Shown here one piece after another: positions 18,499 to 28,368 of a stretch of DNA of 64,000 bases (within the stretch, counting starts at the first letter, position 1; the number at the start of each line of letters is the position of its first letter). Below the pieces are notes generated by a model that saw only the letters and a program-made list of their open reading frames with translations, was not told the DNA's origin and did no database searches. The position numbers were made by a program, and so were the translations under genes. The DNA comes from Carboxydocella thermautotrophica (lineage in GTDB: Bacteria > Bacillota > GCA-003054495 > Carboxydocellales > Carboxydocellaceae), in NCBI GenBank assembly GCA_003054495.1, contig CP028514.1:980501-1044500 (forward strand), written 5' to 3'.

Positions 18499-19433
18499 AA
18501 CTAGCTTTTGTCTTCCCGGGCCAGGGTTCCCAGTATGTAGGAATGGGCAAAAACCTGGCTGAGACTTATCCGGAAGCAGCAGCTGTCTTTCAGGAAGCTG
18601 ATGCAGTCCTGGGCTTTAAGCTTTCCGAACTCTGCTTTAACGGTCCGGAAACGGAACTGGTAAGAACAGCTAACACCCAGCCGGCTTTGCTCACAGTCAG
18701 TGTAGCAGCATTAAGGGTACTGGCCAATGCAGGGATTCAACCAGCAATGGTAGCTGGACACAGTCTGGGAGAATATTCAGCTCTAGTAGCAGCAGAAGTG
18801 CTGTCCTTTGCTGATGCTCTACGGCTGGTGCGGCGGCGCGGGGAACTGATGCAGGAAGCAGCACCTCCGGGAACCGCCGGAATGGCAGCGATCCTGGGCC
18901 TGGAGAGGGAACAGGTAGTAGCTGTCTGCCGGGAAGCTGAAACCCTGGGAGTAGTTGAACCTGCTAACTTCAATTGCCCCGGGCAGATTGTAATTGCCGG
19001 GGAAAAGGCGGCTCTAGAAAAGGCTATGGAGCTGGCCAAAGCCAGAGGGGCCAAACGGGTGGTGACTTTAAATGTCAGCGGACCTTTTCACTCCAGCCTG
19101 ATGTTACCGGCTGCCAGGGGCCTGGCTCCTGCTCTGGATGAGGTAGAGTTTTATCCACCGCAGGTGCCGGTAGTGGTCAACGTTTCCGGGCGGATCTTGA
19201 CAGATCCCAAAATGCTGAAACAATCCTTATTGTTACAGGTGCAAAAATCCGTACTCTGGGAAGATTGCATCCAGACCATGGTGGCAGCTGGAGTGGATAT
19301 ATTCGTTGAGGTAGGAGCTGGAAAAGTTTTAAGCGGATTGATTAAGAAAATAAATAAAGGGGTCAGGGTGTTTGCCGTGGAAGATGCAGAATCTTTCCAG
19401 CGCACCCTTGCAGAGTTGCGGGAGGTTGGATAA
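18495..19433 (+). CDS. fabD: Malonyl-CoA:ACP transacylase
   Basis: This 312-residue enzyme loads malonyl groups onto acyl carrier protein. The active-site Ser is S90 in [10 protein letters not shown] and the partner His is H199 in [20 protein letters not shown] at the N-terminus forms the oxyanion hole. It overlaps fabK by 4 nt (ATGA) and is followed after one base by fabG. Confidence 0.95.
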   Translation: MKLAFVFPGQGSQYVGMGKNLAETYPEAAAVFQEADAVLGFKLSELCFNGPETELVRTANTQPALLTVSVAALRVLANAGIQPAMVAGHSLGEYSALVAAEVLSFADALRLVRRRGELMQEAAPPGTAGMAAILGLEREQVVAVCREAETLGVVEPANFNCPGQIVIAGEKAALEKAMELAKARGAKRVVTLNVSGPFHSSLMLPAARGLAPALDEVEFYPPQVPVVVNVSGRILTDPKMLKQSLLLQVQKSVLWEDCIQTMVAAGVDIFVEVGAGKVLSGLIKKINKGVRVFAVEDAESFQRTLAELREVG

Positions 19434-19434
19434 A

Positions 19435-20178
19435 ATGGTGCTGGAAAACAAAGTTGCCCTGGTAACCGGTGCCTCCCGGGGCATTGGGCGCGCCATTGCT
19501 CTGGCTTTTGCCCAGGCCGGAGCTGATGTGGTGGTGAATTATTCCGGCAGTGCAGATGCTGCGCAAGCAGTAGTGGATGAAATCAAGGCCATGGGCCGTC
19601 GGGCCCGGGCGGTACAGGCCGATGTCTCCCAGCCTGAACAGGTAGAAAACATGGTGAACCAGGTGCTTTCAGATTTTGGACGCATCGATATCCTGGTCAA
19701 TAATGCCGGGATAACCAGAGATGGTCTGCTTTTGCGGATGAAACGAGAAGACTGGCAGCGGGTAATTGATATCAACCTGACCGGGGTCTTCCTCTGCACC
19801 AAGGCGGTTCTAAAGCCGATGATGAAACAGCGTTCTGGCCGTATCATCAATATTACTTCAGTGATCGGCCTGACAGGTAATGCAGGCCAGGCCAATTACG
19901 CAGCTGCCAAGGCAGGGATTATCGGCTTTACCAAATCGGTGGCCAGGGAAGTGGGCAGCAGGGGAATTACCTGTAATGCTATTGCTCCTGGGTTTATCCA
20001 GACGGATATGACCGGGGTGCTGGGGGAAAAGGTCAGGGAAGAGCTGCTGGCTCAGATACCCCTGGAACGGCTGGGTCAACCGGAAGATGTAGCCGCTGTA
20101 GCCTTATTCCTGGCTGGACCGGCGGCCAGTTACATCACCGGTCAGGTTATAAATGTAGATGGCGGCATGGTCATGTAG
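19435..20178 (+). CDS. fabG: 3-oxoacyl-ACP reductase
   Basis: This 247-residue short-chain dehydrogenase reduces beta-ketoacyl-ACP with NADPH. The cofactor motif is TGASRGIGRAIAL, NNAG follows, and the catalytic residues are S142, Y155 and K159 (YAAAKAG). ATG 19435 lies just after the fabD stop with GGGAGG as RBS; an upstream frame start at 19372 is inside fabD. Fifth enzyme of the FapR operon. Confidence 0.95.
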   Translation: MVLENKVALVTGASRGIGRAIALAFAQAGADVVVNYSGSADAAQAVVDEIKAMGRRARAVQADVSQPEQVENMVNQVLSDFGRIDILVNNAGITRDGLLLRMKREDWQRVIDINLTGVFLCTKAVLKPMMKQRSGRIINITSVIGLTGNAGQANYAAAKAGIIGFTKSVAREVGSRGITCNAIAPGFIQTDMTGVLGEKVREELLAQIPLERLGQPEDVAAVALFLAGPAASYITGQVINVDGGMVM

Positions 20179-20203
20179 TTGGGGAAGGAGGTGAATGGAA
20201 GCG

Positions 20204-20437
20204 ATGGCAAGCGTATTTGACAGAGTAAAGAAAATTATCGTGGAACAGCTGGGTGTCGAAGAAGAGGAAGTAACCATGGAAGCAGCTTTTATCGATGACC
20301 TGGGAGCTGACTCTCTGGACATCGTAGAGCTGGTCATGGCCTTTGAAGAGGAATTCGGACTGGAAATTCCTGATGAAGATGCGGAAAAAATCCGCACTGT
20401 TGGTGATGCTGTAAACTACATCAATGAGCGCCAGTAG
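20204..20437 (+). CDS. acpP: Acyl carrier protein
   Basis: This 77-residue acidic helical protein carries acyl chains on 4'-phosphopantetheine at S37 in [13 protein letters not shown] 20204 lies at ideal distance from AAGGAGGTGA; an ATG at 20195 is too close to it. Length 77 matches the family. A terminator follows directly, closing the first fab operon. Confidence 0.96.
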   Translation: MASVFDRVKKIIVEQLGVEEEEVTMEAAFIDDLGADSLDIVELVMAFEEEFGLEIPDEDAEKIRTVGDAVNYINERQ

Positions 20438-20450
20438 TGGTGCAAGGCGG

Positions 20451-20482
20451 AAAAGTCCCGTAGCCTGCTGCGGGACTTTTTT
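20451..20482 (+). terminator. Terminator after acpP
   Basis: A 10-bp stem AAAAGTCCCG/CGGGACTTTT (20451-20460 with 20471-20480) is followed by further T. It separates the FapR operon from the fabK paralogue; partial readthrough may still supply fabF. Confidence 0.85.
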
Positions 20483-20508
20483 AAAAAAGATTGGAGGCGC
20501 AGACAACC

Positions 20509-21474
20509 GTGAAACTGCCGGAGCTGAAAATTGGACATCTAATCGCCCCTGTGCCCATTGTCCAGGGCGGCATGGCGGTGCGCATATCCACCGCTCCTTT
20601 AGCTGCTGCAGTAGCTAATGAAGGCGGAATTGGCCTGATAGCCGGGACAGGTATGAGCATAGAAGAGCTGAAAGCTGAAATACGTAAGGCCCGGGACTTG
20701 ACCCGGGGCATTATCGGTGTTAATGTGTTATTTGCAGCCAGAGAATTTGCCAGTCTGGTCAAGGCAGCCATAGAGGAAGGAATTGACCTGATAGTTTCTG
20801 GTGCAGGCTTTTCCCGGGATATGTTTGCCTGGGGTAAAAGCAGTGGAATACCGATTGTACCCATTGTCTCCTCTGCTCGGCTGGCTGTGATGGCAGAAAA
20901 AATGGGTGCCGCTGCTGTGATTGTCGAAGGAAAAGAAGCAGGGGGACATCTGGGAACCGAGCGTTCCATTCGGGAAATCTTACCGGAGGTGAAAAAAGCC
21001 GTCCACATTCCGGTGATTGCAGCTGGGGGGATTGTGGATGGAAAAGATATAGTGGAGGCTTTCCGCCTGGGCGCAGATGGGGTGCAAATGGGAACCAGGT
21101 TTGCGGCCAGTGTGGAATCCAATGCTTCCGATGAGTTCAAGCAATTATATTTAAAATCCCAGCATGAGGATGTTATTCTGGTCGACAGCCCTGTGGGCTT
21201 GCCGGGACGTGGTTTGAAAAGCACTTTTACGCAGAAACTGGCTGCCGAAGGCGGAGCTCCCATCGAAAAATGCGTTAATTGCTTGAAAAAATGTTCCCGC
21301 CGTTTTTGCATTATGGCGGCTCTGACCGAGGCTACCAGAGGTGGAGATTTTAGTAAAGCCCTGGTTTTCTCCGGAGAAATGGTGGAAAAAATCAAAGAAA
21401 TTTTGCCGGTAAAGGAGATTTTCCGCCGGCTGCTGGCTGAAGTGGCGGAAATAAAGGAAGAGGTGAAGACATGA
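20509..21474 (+). CDS. FabK/nitronate monooxygenase-family flavoprotein with C-terminal Cys cluster
   Basis: This 321-residue FMN TIM-barrel protein is a paralogue of FabK with motifs [42 protein letters not shown] and [14 protein letters not shown]. Unlike the fabK at 17.5 kb it ends with a cysteine-rich segment, [14 protein letters not shown] recall the same type of tail in other clostridial proteins annotated as nitronate monooxygenase. GTG 20509 is 11 nt after GGAGG; a TTG at 20491 would precede the RBS. It overlaps fabF by 4 nt, so a role in fatty acid metabolism is likelier than nitroalkane oxidation, but the substrate is unknown. Confidence 0.8.
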   Translation: MKLPELKIGHLIAPVPIVQGGMAVRISTAPLAAAVANEGGIGLIAGTGMSIEELKAEIRKARDLTRGIIGVNVLFAAREFASLVKAAIEEGIDLIVSGAGFSRDMFAWGKSSGIPIVPIVSSARLAVMAEKMGAAAVIVEGKEAGGHLGTERSIREILPEVKKAVHIPVIAAGGIVDGKDIVEAFRLGADGVQMGTRFAASVESNASDEFKQLYLKSQHEDVILVDSPVGLPGRGLKSTFTQKLAAEGGAPIEKCVNCLKKCSRRFCIMAALTEATRGGDFSKALVFSGEMVEKIKEILPVKEIFRRLLAEVAEIKEEVKT

Positions 21475-22712
21475 AAAAAAGGGTAGTTATAACAGGACTG
21501 GGGATAATTGCCCCCAATGGCCTCGGTAAGGAAGAATTCTGGACCAATATCAAAAATGGCGTCTCCGGCATCAAGGCGGTTACCCGTTTTGACGCATCCG
21601 CTTTGCCTACCCGTATTGCTGGACAGGTAGATAATTTTGATCCCCAGCAGTGGATTGATAAGAAAGAGGCACGGCGCATGGATCGCTTCAGCCAGTTTGC
21701 TGTTGCAGCCACAGCTATGGCTATACAGGATGCTGGTCTGGACTTAGAACAGGTGGATAAAAAAAGGGTAGGTGTAATTCTGGGCTCCGGGATTGGCGGC
21801 ATGGAAACATTTGAAGAGCAGACCCGGGTCTTGCTGGAAAAGGGACCCAATCGGGTTAGTCCTTTCTTCGTGCCGATGATGATTGCCAATATGGCAGCCG
21901 GTCAAATTGCTATCCAGTTTGGTTTTCAGGGACCCAATATCACTACTGTGACTGCCTGTGCTTCTTCTACCAACTCCGTTGGCGATGCTTTCAAGCTTGT
22001 GCAACGGGGTGATGCTGATGTGGTGATTACCGGGGGTACAGAAGCTCCCATTACTCCGCTGGCTTTTGCCGGTTTTTGTGCCATGAAGGCCATGTCCACC
22101 CGCAATGAAGAGCCGAGCAAAGCCAGTCGTCCCTTTGATATAGAGCGCGATGGCTTTGTCATGGGCGAAGGAGCTGGGATTCTGGTACTGGAGACTCTAG
22201 AACATGCTCTGGCCCGTGGAGCCCGGATTTATGCTGAAGTGGTCGGGTATGGTTGTACCTGTGATGCCAGTCATATTACCGCTCCAGACCCGGAAGGGGC
22301 TGGAGCAGCAGCGGCTATGGCCCAGGCGCTGCAGGATGCGGGCTTACGACCGGAGGAGATCAATTATATCAATGCCCATGGCACTTCCACGCCTCTAAAT
22401 GATAAATGCGAGACCATAGCGATTAAGCAAGTTTTTGCCGAACATGCCTATCGGTTGGCGGTCAGTTCCACTAAATCCATGACTGGCCATTTGCTGGGTG
22501 CAGCCGGGGGAATCGAGGCAGCTATCTGCGCTCTGGCTATTGCCGAAGACTTTGTCCCACCCACCATTAATCTGGAAAAGCCTGATCCGGAATGTGACCT
22601 GGACTATGTACCCAATCAGGGACGGCAAATGCCGGTGGAAGCGGCTCTCTCCAATTCCCTCGGGTTTGGTGGGCACAATGCGACTATTATTCTAAAGAAG
22701 TTCCGGGGGTAG
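21471..22712 (+). CDS. fabF: Beta-ketoacyl-ACP synthase II
   Basis: This 413-residue elongating condensing enzyme has the KAS II triad at the same numbering as E. coli FabF: C163 in TACASSTN, H303 in [11 protein letters not shown] and H340 in [13 protein letters not shown]. It extends acyl-ACP by two carbons using malonyl-ACP. It starts with a 4-nt overlap (ATGA) with the preceding flavoprotein gene and is followed by rnc after 5 nt. Confidence 0.96.
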   Translation: MKKRVVITGLGIIAPNGLGKEEFWTNIKNGVSGIKAVTRFDASALPTRIAGQVDNFDPQQWIDKKEARRMDRFSQFAVAATAMAIQDAGLDLEQVDKKRVGVILGSGIGGMETFEEQTRVLLEKGPNRVSPFFVPMMIANMAAGQIAIQFGFQGPNITTVTACASSTNSVGDAFKLVQRGDADVVITGGTEAPITPLAFAGFCAMKAMSTRNEEPSKASRPFDIERDGFVMGEGAGILVLETLEHALARGARIYAEVVGYGCTCDASHITAPDPEGAGAAAAMAQALQDAGLRPEEINYINAHGTSTPLNDKCETIAIKQVFAEHAYRLAVSSTKSMTGHLLGAAGGIEAAICALAIAEDFVPPTINLEKPDPECDLDYVPNQGRQMPVEAALSNSLGFGGHNATIILKKFRG

Positions 22713-22717
22713 AAACA

Positions 22718-23446
22718 ATGCAGGGAGATCCACGCGCTCTTGCGGCTCTGGTAGAACAACTGGGCTTTACCTGGAATAAACCTGAATTGCTGACCATTGC
22801 CTTAACCCATACTTCCTATGCCAATGAACGCAAGCAGAGACAGGAACACAACCAGCGGCTGGAGTTTCTGGGAGATGCGGTGCTGGAACTGGTGGTCAGC
22901 GATTACCTGTATAATACCTATCCTGATTACCCGGAAGGGGTACTGACCAAAATCCGGGCTGCTTCGGTCTGTGAGCCTTCTCTGGCCGCTGTGGCCCGGC
23001 GCTTGAATCTAGGACAGTGCCTGGCAATGGGTAAGGGAGAAGAAAAGAGTGGAGGCAGGGAAAGGCCTGCCGCTCTGGCCGACGCCTTTGAAGCTTTGAC
23101 CGGTGCGATCTATCTTGATCAAGGCTTTACACGGGCCCGGGCCTTCGTGTTGCAGCAGCTGAAGGATACAATAGATCATTATGCAGCCCAGGGTGGACAG
23201 CACGGGGACTTTAAGTCCGAGTTGCAGGAATGGATTCAGCAATACACCCAGCAGGAACTGCATTATACTCTGCTAAAGGAAGAAGGACCGGACCATAATA
23301 AAGTTTTTACCGCAGGTGTGAGTATCGGCGGGCAAGTTTGGGGCGTGGGCCAGGGTAAGACCAAGAAGGAAGCAGAACAGGAAGCAGCCCATGAAGCCCT
23401 GATTAAGCTGCGGGATCAGGGTGCCTGGAAAGGATTGAAGAAATAA
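22718..23446 (+). CDS. rnc: Ribonuclease III
   Basis: This 242-residue double-strand-specific endoribonuclease processes rRNA precursors and some mRNAs. The N-terminal endonuclease domain has the signature RLEFLGDAVLEL with later acidic metal ligands (LADAFEALTGAIYLD), and the C-terminal dsRBD spans about residues 165-238 (FKSELQEW to KKEAEQEAAHEAL). The fabF-rnc-smc order is common in Firmicutes. The stop directly abuts the next start (TAAATG). Confidence 0.95.
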   Translation: MQGDPRALAALVEQLGFTWNKPELLTIALTHTSYANERKQRQEHNQRLEFLGDAVLELVVSDYLYNTYPDYPEGVLTKIRAASVCEPSLAAVARRLNLGQCLAMGKGEEKSGGRERPAALADAFEALTGAIYLDQGFTRARAFVLQQLKDTIDHYAAQGGQHGDFKSELQEWIQQYTQQELHYTLLKEEGPDHNKVFTAGVSIGGQVWGVGQGKTKKEAEQEAAHEALIKLRDQGAWKGLKK

Positions 23447-24493
23447 ATGGCGAAACAACATATTTTGCCCCTTTTTATTCCGCAGCTGGGCTGTGGACAG
23501 GCTTGCAGTTTTTGTAACCAGCACACTATAACTGGCCGGGTCAAACCTCTTTTACCAGAGGATTTGCCCGGCCTTTTACCCGCTGGACCGGAACCGGTGG
23601 AACTGGCTCTATATGGTGGCAGTTTCACTGCCCTGCCTTTAAAAGTGCAGGTGGCCTGGTTGGAGAGCCTTCAGCCCTGGCGGCAGCGGGGCAAAATCAG
23701 CACTATCCGCCTCTCCACCCGGCCGGATGCCATTAACCTTGAGCAAATGCTATGGCTGAAGAGCTACGGGGTCACCACGGTGGAGCTGGGAGTGCAGTCT
23801 CTGGATGACCAGGTGCTGGCCCGGGCAGGCAGGAGATACAGGGCAGCCGATGTTATTACAGCCATTCTCGCCGGGCATGTTGCTGGTTTAAAAATCGGTA
23901 TCCAGCTTTTGCCGGGGCTGCCGGGAGAGACACCCCAAACTGCAGTGGCAGGAGCCAGACGACTGGCAGCGGTAGCTCCTGACCTGGTCAGAATTTATCC
24001 TCTGGTAGTGCTGGCCGGGACGCCGCTGGCCCGGGAGCTGGAGGCCGGCACCTTTCAGCCCTGGGATTTTGCCCTGGCGGTGGATACAGCGGCCAGGTTG
24101 AAAATTATTTTTCAATCCCGGGGCATTCCGGTGATCCGGATAGGGTTACAGCCTGGTCAGGATTTGGTGCCTGGTAGTAGCGTGCTGGCTGGCTGTTATC
24201 ATCCGGCATTAGGACAAATTGTCGATAGCCGGATTTTCCTCTGGTTGCTGGAAAGCTTGCTTCAGCAGGGAGTAGATCCTAACCAGCCCCTATTTGTCAA
24301 TCCTCGTGATTTTTCTAACCTGCGGGGTCAGCATGGTGTTAATCTTTGTTATTTAAGCAGGAAATTTAACATAAAACCACGAATTTTAGGAGATGGCTCT
24401 TTGCCGCGGGGAAAAATTCGGTGGGGAGATAAGTTGATAGACTGGAGTGATGAAGCCCTTGTTGCTAAAGCGCTTGGAGATTCAGGGGTTTAA
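23447..24493 (+). CDS. Elp3-like radical SAM protein
   Basis: This 348-residue protein has the radical SAM cluster motif C-x3-C-x2-C in GCGQACSFCNQHTITG and the Elp3/MiaB-type barrel segments GGSFTALP, STRPDAIN and ELGVQSLDDQVLARAGR. Homologues sit between rnc and smc in many Clostridia and are often labelled coproporphyrinogen III oxidase-like, without evidence for that function. It starts immediately after the rnc stop and overlaps smc by 44 nt. The substrate is unknown; a tRNA- or rRNA-directed reaction is a guess from the Elp3-like barrel. Confidence 0.8.
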   Translation: MAKQHILPLFIPQLGCGQACSFCNQHTITGRVKPLLPEDLPGLLPAGPEPVELALYGGSFTALPLKVQVAWLESLQPWRQRGKISTIRLSTRPDAINLEQMLWLKSYGVTTVELGVQSLDDQVLARAGRRYRAADVITAILAGHVAGLKIGIQLLPGLPGETPQTAVAGARRLAAVAPDLVRIYPLVVLAGTPLARELEAGTFQPWDFALAVDTAARLKIIFQSRGIPVIRIGLQPGQDLVPGSSVLAGCYHPALGQIVDSRIFLWLLESLLQQGVDPNQPLFVNPRDFSNLRGQHGVNLCYLSRKFNIKPRILGDGSLPRGKIRWGDKLIDWSDEALVAKALGDSGV

Positions 24494-27400
24494 GTCCTTT
24501 GCTGATCGAGTGGAACTGGCTTTTAACAGTGGTTTAACAGTGATTGTTGGTCCCAATGGCAGTGGTAAGAGCAATATAGCTGATGCCATCCGCTGGGTGC
24601 TGGGAGAGCAAAGCGTAAAAAACCTGCGCGGCTCTCGCCTGGAAGATGTGATTTTTTCCGGTTCCGTGAAGCGCAAACCGGTGGGTATGGCGGAAGTTTC
24701 CCTCACTCTGGATAACAGCAATGGCCGCTTTCCCCTGGAGTTTAATGAAATTACAGTAACCCGGCGGGTCTATCGCAATGGCGAGTCGGAGTTTTTGATC
24801 AATAAGACTCCCTGCCGCCTGAAAGACATCCATGAGCTGTTTCTGGATACCGGGCTGGGACGGGATGCCTATTCCATCATCGGTCAAGGCCGGGTGGAAG
24901 AAATACTGAATGCCCGGCCGGAAGACCGGAGGTCAATCATCGAGGAAGCTGCCGGGATTGTACGTTATCGCATGCGCAAACTGGAAGCGGAAAAAAAGCT
25001 GCAGGAAACTGAGGTTGACCTGGTCAGGGTGGAAGATATTATCAGCGAACTGGAAGGACAGCTGGAACCGCTGGCCCGACAGGCTGAAGTGGCGGAAAAA
25101 TATCTGGCCTACCAGCGGGAAGAACAGGAGCTGGAAATCGGTTGTCTGGTAAGGCAGGGCCAGCAGGTGAGAGAGAAACTGGCTGAGTTGCAATGCCAGG
25201 TTCAGGAATTGGAAACAGCCCGGGAGGAAGCCGCTGCTGCCCTGGCCAGGGTGGAAGCGTCCCGGCAAAAGTTTCAGCGGGAATTAGAACCCCTGGAGGC
25301 GGAATTACAGGCTATTCAGGATAAATATACCAGCTTGCTTTCGGAAGGAGAACACACCCAGGGGCAGCTCCAGGTCCTTTCTACTCAGAAGCAGGGACGG
25401 CGGGAACAAGCTACCCTGTTACGACGTCAGCTGGAAGAAATCGAGACAGAGCTGGCAGACAGTGGTGAAACGGCAGCGGCTGATGCCCTGCTGGTGCAGC
25501 AGCTGGAAGGAAAACGTCAGCAATTGCAATCTGAGCTGGCCGCCGTAAATGAGCGGGCAGAGAGTTTGCAAAAAGAATTGGATACCATCAGGCAAGCCCT
25601 GGTTAGCCAGAAGGACAGCTCGGCTCAAGCTTTAAATGAGCTGACCAGACTGGAGCAACAGCAAACTGCCGGGGCAATTCGCCTGGCTGGTCTCAGAGAG
25701 AAGATTGAGCACTTGCGGAATCAGATACAGGAAATTGATAGAGCTATAACGACCTGGCAGGCCCGGGAAAAACAGAGTCAAAAATGGCAGCAAGAGCTAG
25801 AACGAGGAAGGCAAGAACATGAAAGTCGACAGGTTGGCCTTGCGCAGAGCAGGAAAGAGATGGAGGCAGAATTGGCCCAGCTGGAAGAGATTTTTAACCA
25901 GAAACAGCAACAATGGCAACTCCTCGCCTCTAAAGCCAGGGTCTTAGCTGATATGCAACAGGATTATGAAGGCTACCAGCGGGCAGTAAGAGAATTGTTA
26001 TTGCGTCGCCAGAGAGGCGAACCCGCCTGCCAGGAAATCTGCGGAGTAGTGGCTGAGCTGTTACAGGTGCCCCAGGAATACGAAATTGCTGTTGAAGTGG
26101 CACTGGGCGGTGCTTTGCAGTATCTGGTAACAGAAACGGATCAGGGAGCCAAGCAAGCCATTGAATATCTGAAGGGCCATAACCTGGGTAGAGCCACTTT
26201 CCTGCCCTTAAACACTGTTACCGCTTCCACTTTACGAGAGGAGGAAAAGGCAACACTTCTCAAACGGCCAGGGGTAATTGGGATTGCGGCTGACCTGGTG
26301 AGTTATGCGGAAAAATACCGGCCGGTGATCAATAATTTATTGGGCCGTATTATTGTCTGCCAGGACCTGGATGCTGCTCTAGGGCTGGCCCGGGCCACCG
26401 GTTTTCGCTATCGGATTGTGACACTAGCCGGGGATATGTTAAACCCCGGGGGTTCTTTGACTGGTGGTTCCTATCAGCGTCGCAATGCCAATTTGCTGGG
26501 GCGGGCCCGGGAACTGGAGGAAATAAACCAGGCAGCTAAACAGGTCAACGGAGAGCGGGAAGAACTGAGAAAACAGATTGAGAAAATCCGCTCCAGCCTC
26601 AGGGAAAATCAGAAGCAAAAGGAGGAACTGGAAACCAGGACGGCAGAGCTAAGGCTCAAACTGGTTGAAGCCCAGCGTGACTGGCAGGAGGCGAGAAGTA
26701 GATGCCAGGAGCTGGAAGAACAGCGAGAGCAGCTGCTTCAGAATCTGGAGAGCTGTCAGCGGGAATATACTCAGGTCGAGCGTGAATTGGATTCTCTAGC
26801 CAGAAAGGCAGCCGAACTGGAAACAGTCCGACAGGAGACGGGTAATGCTATCGAAGCTGAAAACATCCGGCTGGCAGAGCAGGAAAAAGCATTGCAGAAT
26901 CTGATGGCGCGTCAGACTGAGCTGAAGGTGGAATTGGCCCAGGTAGAGCAACAATTAACCGGTCTTAAAACTATAGATGTACGTCAGCGTCTGGAACGGA
27001 GACGGCGCCTTCAGCAGCTGGAGCAAATCCAGCGGGATCTAGCCGTACTGGAACAGGAAGGCGAAGCATTAGAACAAAGAAAGAACGAGCTGGCGGAACA
27101 CTGGGCAAAACTGCAGCAGGAGACGGAAAGGGTCAGAGAAAAACTGCTGGAACTGCGCCAAAAGCGGCAAACCATGCAAATAGAGGAAAGAAAATTGCTG
27201 GAACTGTGGCAGTCCAGCCAGGAGCGGTTGCAAGAACTGGAACGGACTGCCCATCAGCTGGAGCTGAAACGTACCCGCCAGGAGGCCGAATGGGAAAATA
27301 TTACCCAGCGCCTCTGGGATGACTTTGGCATGGTGTTTAACCAGGAACAGGTTATCGCCTATCAAGGTCTTGATTTGAAGCAAGCAATGCGCCGAATCAA

Positions 27401-28022
27401 GGAATTGAAGGCCCTGATGGCAGAACTGGGACAAGTCAATATCGGTGCGATCGAGGAATACCAGCGCATTCAGGAACGATATACTTTCCTGCAAAACCAG
27501 GCCCAGGACTTGAAAGAAGCCAAGGCTGCCCTGTATGATGTGATTGCCGAAATGGAAGCTATAATGGCTCAGCGTTTTGCCGAAACGTTTGCTCAGGTAG
27601 CTGAACATTTTAGCCGGGTATTTACGGAATTATTCGGGGGAGGTCAAGCCCGTTTGCAGTTGACTGATCCTGAGAATTTACTGACTACCGGGGTGGATAT
27701 AATCGCTCAGCCACCGGGCAAAAAAACCCAGCAGCTTTCTCTGCTTTCCGGGGGAGAGAAGGCTCTGACTGCCATCAGCTTGCTCTTTGCTATCCTGGAA
27801 GTACGGCCTAGTCCCTTTGTGGTCCTGGATGAAATCGAGGCAGCCCTGGATGAGGCCAATGTTGCCCGTTTTGCTGAATATGTCAAAAACTTTAGTGACC
27901 GGGTACAGTTTCTGGCGGTTAGCCACCGCAAAGGGACAATGGAAGCGGCAGACATTCTGTATGGGGTCACTATGGATGATTCCGGCAGCAGTAAAGTTCT
28001 GGCCCTGGAAATGACCCGTTGA
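24450..28022 (+). CDS. smc: Chromosome segregation protein SMC
   Basis: This 1190-residue condensin ATPase organises and segregates the chromosome with ScpA and ScpB. The head is formed by Walker A GPNGSGKSNIADAIRW near the N-terminus and, at the C-terminus, signature LSGGEKALTAISLLFAI and Walker B FVVLDEIEAALDEAN. Two long coiled coils flank a hinge around residues 510-650, with the Gly-rich LNPGGSLTGGSY at its end. The exact start is unclear: ATG 24450 is used, but TTG 24459 or 24462 would give the usual M-L-L-K-R-L-E-I-Q-G N-terminus. All lie inside the radical SAM gene. Confidence 0.95.
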   Translation: MKPLLLKRLEIQGFKSFADRVELAFNSGLTVIVGPNGSGKSNIADAIRWVLGEQSVKNLRGSRLEDVIFSGSVKRKPVGMAEVSLTLDNSNGRFPLEFNEITVTRRVYRNGESEFLINKTPCRLKDIHELFLDTGLGRDAYSIIGQGRVEEILNARPEDRRSIIEEAAGIVRYRMRKLEAEKKLQETEVDLVRVEDIISELEGQLEPLARQAEVAEKYLAYQREEQELEIGCLVRQGQQVREKLAELQCQVQELETAREEAAAALARVEASRQKFQRELEPLEAELQAIQDKYTSLLSEGEHTQGQLQVLSTQKQGRREQATLLRRQLEEIETELADSGETAAADALLVQQLEGKRQQLQSELAAVNERAESLQKELDTIRQALVSQKDSSAQALNELTRLEQQQTAGAIRLAGLREKIEHLRNQIQEIDRAITTWQAREKQSQKWQQELERGRQEHESRQVGLAQSRKEMEAELAQLEEIFNQKQQQWQLLASKARVLADMQQDYEGYQRAVRELLLRRQRGEPACQEICGVVAELLQVPQEYEIAVEVALGGALQYLVTETDQGAKQAIEYLKGHNLGRATFLPLNTVTASTLREEEKATLLKRPGVIGIAADLVSYAEKYRPVINNLLGRIIVCQDLDAALGLARATGFRYRIVTLAGDMLNPGGSLTGGSYQRRNANLLGRARELEEINQAAKQVNGEREELRKQIEKIRSSLRENQKQKEELETRTAELRLKLVEAQRDWQEARSRCQELEEQREQLLQNLESCQREYTQVERELDSLARKAAELETVRQETGNAIEAENIRLAEQEKALQNLMARQTELKVELAQVEQQLTGLKTIDVRQRLERRRRLQQLEQIQRDLAVLEQEGEALEQRKNELAEHWAKLQQETERVREKLLELRQKRQTMQIEERKLLELWQSSQERLQELERTAHQLELKRTRQEAEWENITQRLWDDFGMVFNQEQVIAYQGLDLKQAMRRIKELKALMAELGQVNIGAIEEYQRIQERYTFLQNQAQDLKEAKAALYDVIAEMEAIMAQRFAETFAQVAEHFSRVFTELFGGGQARLQLTDPENLLTTGVDIIAQPPGKKTQQLSLLSGGEKALTAISLLFAILEVRPSPFVVLDEIEAALDEANVARFAEYVKNFSDRVQFLAVSHRKGTMEAADILYGVTMDDSGSSKVLALEMTR

Positions 28023-28024
28023 AC

Positions 28025-28121
28025 AGCCATTCAATAAGCTGAATGGCTGAACTGCAATGAATAAGAAAAATCAAAGATTTTAAAAAAGCAGTCATTTCCA
28101 CAGGTGAATGGCTGCTTTTTT
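28025..28121 (+). terminator. Double hairpin terminator after smc
   Basis: The first hairpin, AGCCATTCA/TGAATGGCT (28025-28033 with 28040-28048), lacks a T-run. The second, 16 bp with two G-T pairs (28082-28097 with 28106-28121), has A-rich and T-rich arms and should terminate in both directions. The word AATGGCT occurs in both, so the hairpins can also pair with each other. Confidence 0.75.
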
Positions 28122-28368
28122 GGTTTGAATGGTTTCTCAGTGGGGACAAAAAACGAAGGTGAACGGTCAGAAGAACAATTGGCGGGCAAAGGCCAATTTT
28201 TGGTTATTCACCGCCAAACCCATTCGATTTTCTAAAATTGATGCTACAATACCTATAAGAAATATCGAACCAGCAGGGGAGAAGGGGAAGGAGGGTTGTA
28301 CAAACTTTTCCGGTGAGTGATGAGAGGTAAGCAGGGACCAAAATAAAAAAGAACAGGGGGATGGATCG
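28122..28368 (+). other. Leader region before acsA
   Basis: About 250 bp without a credible gene. A TACAAT near 28248 could be a -10 box but has no good -35. I recognise no riboswitch or operator. The region is purine-rich towards acsA. Confidence 0.4.
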
